Origin: Lentimicrobiaceae bacterium | GTDB taxonomy: Bacteria; Bacteroidota; Bacteroidia; Bacteroidales; JAGONC01 | Assembly: GCA_030621075.1 (NCBI GenBank) | Contig: JAUXII010000075.1 | Coordinates: 1-5,833 of the forward strand | Reading direction: 5' to 3' | Length of the DNA: 5,833 bases | Shown here: positions 3,784-5,833 of the stretch, in pieces | Layout of the letters: every line of letters begins with the position of its first letter | Position numbering within the stretch: position 1 is the stretch's first letter | Program-made: the position numbers and the translations under genes | Notes under the pieces: model-generated | Seen by the model: only the letters and a program-made list of their open reading frames with translations | What the model was told of the DNA's origin: nothing | Databases searched by the model: none

Positions 3784-5833
3784 ATGACAGAATATTACAG
3801 TGTGAAATATGACAATGAAGCGTCTGGGCCGTTTGTAGTTGAAGGAGCTAATTTGACTTGGACGGGTGGTGTAGGTTTTATCGTGACGGTAATCGATAGA
3901 GGGACAACCGGCAAATTGCAAATTGCTCTCGTTTCTGGAGTGAAACCGACCAATAATCTTGTGTTGACTCAAGGCTCGGTTACTGCCGATGCCGATGGGG
4001 ATGCTGATTTGTTGTTATATCCGGCTTATTTCAGAACAGATGTACAGGTGCCAGCTTCTGGAATAATGACATGGTCAGGCCCGGTACTTGGCACGACTCA
4101 TAGTTTTTTCTTTGACGGTCAGACATCCAACGTTGTAGCAGGTGAAATATTGACATTCGTGGACGGTCAAATCTGCGAAGTTATTACGGTTGAATCTGAC
4201 GCAGGTGTTTCTGGTGAATTATCGGTAAGGTTTATTTCAGATATTGATCAGGGTTTACCGGATGATAATGATACATTTACAGGTGATATTTCCGGCGATG
4301 GAACGGTGAACGGTGTCATCCATGATAGGGGTTATACGCCACTTCATCTTCACAGGTTGCTTTCGGATCTTAATGACGATGAAGATATTTATGGTGATGA
4401 CGATTTGAGTAGGGTTGATCCTGTGCCTTCAGGAAAGGACACAGTCAAGATCGTCAATTTGCTCAGTACCATGGAAGTAAATGATGAGATTGCCAAACAT
4501 ATGTATGGCGGTTCATTAAGTCAGGATTCAGAAAATACTTTGTATTCAGGGCTCGCTGTACAGGTAACATCTAACACGCCGGGAACTCAACCCGTATTGA
4601 TTCAGAATGATAGTATTGTTACTAATTATTGGGGAAACGCTTATTTTCCTGATTCTATTGTTGGAAAAGCAAGAATATTGATTAAAACAAGGGATGATGG
4701 GGTGGATATTGACGGCAAACGTATCCGGGGCGCTCTGCTTGAATTCAAGGACTCTTACTTTTTTGGAGGTACGACACTCGACACCGCAGAGACAGCCCTT
4801 GCATTGTTTGCTTCTCCTGATGGCAATAATACCACAGATGTTGGAACGGTGGCTGGAGCGCCATATAATACTATCGTGCCAACTGAAGGTTATCATTCTT
4901 TGGATTTCAATAATGGAAATGGAAACACACCTTTCGGTTTGTCTTTTGACTACGGATCGGCGAATGCTTTACAGACATATGAAAGATTTAAATATATTCA
5001 ACGGCGTGGTACTGCTGAATTGTTGTTTAATCGCAACGCTCAGAAGTTCATAGGGATTAATTTGAATTTCGCTTATGATGGTGAATCTGGTGGGCCTTTT
5101 TCTGAAGATGAAATTATTGCATGGGGCACTGAGATTGTATATTCCGTTCAAACTGCAAATCTTACACTTGGAGAAGTTGTGACATTTTCTCCATCGGGTG
5201 CAAAAGGCCGTTTAATTTATATGGATGATAATGGCGCTGCTGGCACTCTTTTGTTCATGATGGAAGGCAGCATAGTGCCGACAGCCGCAGACGCAATGAC
5301 GGGTGTTACAAGCGGCGGTGATGGGGACGTGGATACGGTTGTTAATAATGCTAATGCTGGAACGGCTTTGCTTTGTGCTTTATACGATAATGGTCTTGTT
5401 GGAAATCTTTATATGCAGCGGCTTACTGGTTTGGTTCCATCGGATGGTCAAACCGTATTTGGAGCGACATCAAATGCTGAATGTGATTTAAACGGTGCTG
5501 CGGTAACAAGGACGATCAATAATCAATTTCCAGGCGTTTTTACGGGAACTAATTTTCAAACCAATTTCGGTCTGGCAAATAATCCGACAGATGCAATTGT
5601 AAACGATAAGTTTAGAAATCTCTTGGATGTCGTTCAAGAACCGCCCAACAATCAGCAAGGGGTTGTGGACGGTCTTGAAATAGGTGATGTTGTAACGGCT
5701 TACCCATGGGATGGGACGGCTTATGATGTCAATGGGGATGCTGAACCGGATTATAATGAAATGGTGCTTGCTGTGGCTTTGACAGGAGCAAGTACAATAA
5801 TTAATGTGGGCACAGCGCCGGGTAATGCAGCTA
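3784..5833 (+). CDS. Very large modular phage virion protein (3' partial)
   Basis: Translation from the ATG at 3784 is open to the window end, giving at least 683 residues with no stop; the true length is unknown. There is no signal peptide or membrane segment. Visible parts in order are as follows. Residues 9-75 begin Y-D-N-E-A-S-G-P-F and form a beta module. Residues 119-178 form a second, G-E-I-L-T-F type, module. A helical, acidic stretch covers about 184-215 (Y-T-P-L-H-L-H-R-L-L-S-D-L, followed by many D/E). A conserved-looking core lies at about 228-425, including L-S-Q-D-S-E-N-T-L-Y-S-G-L, I-K-T-R-D-D-G-V-D-I-D-G-K-R (300-313) and Y-E-R-F-K-Y-I-Q-R-R-G-T-A (399-411). Residues 431-518 and 534-572 hold further module copies. 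From about 620 a new domain begins (P-P-N-N-Q-Q-G, G-L-E-I-G-D-V-V-T-A-Y). The core and its flanking modules resemble a widespread but uncharacterised phage structural protein that I recognise only by pattern; I cannot name it. It lies 12 bases after the 612-residue gene and is probably another particle component. Confidence 0.75.
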   Translation, partial: MTEYYSVKYDNEASGPFVVEGANLTWTGGVGFIVTVIDRGTTGKLQIALVSGVKPTNNLVLTQGSVTADADGDADLLLYPAYFRTDVQVPASGIMTWSGPVLGTTHSFFFDGQTSNVVAGEILTFVDGQICEVITVESDAGVSGELSVRFISDIDQGLPDDNDTFTGDISGDGTVNGVIHDRGYTPLHLHRLLSDLNDDEDIYGDDDLSRVDPVPSGKDTVKIVNLLSTMEVNDEIAKHMYGGSLSQDSENTLYSGLAVQVTSNTPGTQPVLIQNDSIVTNYWGNAYFPDSIVGKARILIKTRDDGVDIDGKRIRGALLEFKDSYFFGGTTLDTAETALALFASPDGNNTTDVGTVAGAPYNTIVPTEGYHSLDFNNGNGNTPFGLSFDYGSANALQTYERFKYIQRRGTAELLFNRNAQKFIGINLNFAYDGESGGPFSEDEIIAWGTEIVYSVQTANLTLGEVVTFSPSGAKGRLIYMDDNGAAGTLLFMMEGSIVPTAADAMTGVTSGGDGDVDTVVNNANAGTALLCALYDNGLVGNLYMQRLTGLVPSDGQTVFGATSNAECDLNGAAVTRTINNQFPGVFTGTNFQTNFGLANNPTDAIVNDKFRNLLDVVQEPPNNQQGVVDGLEIGDVVTAYPWDGTAYDVNGDAEPDYNEMVLAVALTGASTIINVGTAPGNAA
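3808..5499 (+). repeat. Four diverged protein-level beta-module repeats inside the large virion gene
   Basis: Each copy fits D-x-G-x-x-G-x-L, about 8-12 residues, P-x(2-4), then T-G or T-x-G, then a short Ser/Asp/Gly-rich loop. Copy 1 is residues 9-75 (bases 3808-4008), copy 2 is 119-178 (4138-4317), copy 3 is 462-518 (5167-5337) and copy 4 is 534-572 (5383-5499, only the second half clear). A G-P-F plus W-T/G-T lead-in occurs before copy 1 (residues 15-27) and copy 3 (437-449). Similarity is seen in protein, not in DNA, so the duplication is old. The fold is inferred as a small beta domain. Confidence 0.55.

Noticed and set aside
4546..4896. 116-residue open frame on the - strand
   Set aside because: It lies wholly inside the large + strand virion gene, which has family-like protein sequence throughout. 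It has no ribosome binding site and a composition typical of an antisense shadow.
4694..5053. 119-residue + strand frame within the large gene in another phase
   Set aside because: It is out of frame with the continuous virion gene, has a Leu/Arg-rich shadow composition and lacks a ribosome binding site.
1933..5833. Diversity-generating retroelement target in the large virion proteins
   Set aside because: I see no reverse transcriptase, no nucleotide repeat pair and no C-type lectin-like C-terminus within the window.

Overview
The window is a tightly packed, one-direction block of tailed-phage (or prophage) late genes. All seven genes I can support lie on the + strand. They are separated by at most about 20 bases or overlap, and I see no tRNA, CRISPR array, insertion sequence, promoter or terminator. 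The host is probably Gram-negative: one product has a classical Sec signal peptide and no Gram-positive wall-anchoring motif. Exported single-Fn3 proteins of this kind are familiar to me from deltaproteobacterial genomes and prophages, but assigning a host is inference. Base composition is moderately AT-rich and uneven: the small membrane genes are very AT-rich, while the large virion genes reach 50-60% GC in places.

Layout. (1) 2-520: C-terminal part of an SPP1 gp7/Mu F-type head morphogenesis protein, cut by the window start. (2) 541-1519: a cassette of three small envelope-directed genes. These are a 128-residue protein with one membrane segment, a 169-residue exported Fn3-domain protein with a hydrophobic tail, and a 29-residue hydrophobic peptide whose GTG start overlaps the preceding stop codon. 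(3) 1521-1958: a cysteine-cluster protein resembling the YkgJ-type metal-binding family. (4) 1933-3771: a 612-residue beta-rich virion protein, read as a ConA-like N-terminal region, a beta-helix-like middle and a C-terminal Ig/transthyretin-like domain with a small beta module inserted in it. (5) 3784 to beyond the window end: a very large modular virion protein, at least 683 residues, with at least four diverged copies of a beta module.

How they may work together. The first gene and the last two belong to virion assembly and structure. The three envelope-directed genes and the cysteine-cluster gene sit inside the same transcription unit, linked by start/stop overlaps (ATGA, GTGA and a 26-base overlap), so they are probably expressed late with the virion genes. 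Their position suggests lysis, host-envelope modification or superinfection exclusion, but the sequence does not decide among these. No major capsid protein, protease/scaffold or portal gene is in the window. The most interesting parts are the compact membrane cassette, the unannotated 29-residue peptide, and the modular architecture of the two large proteins.
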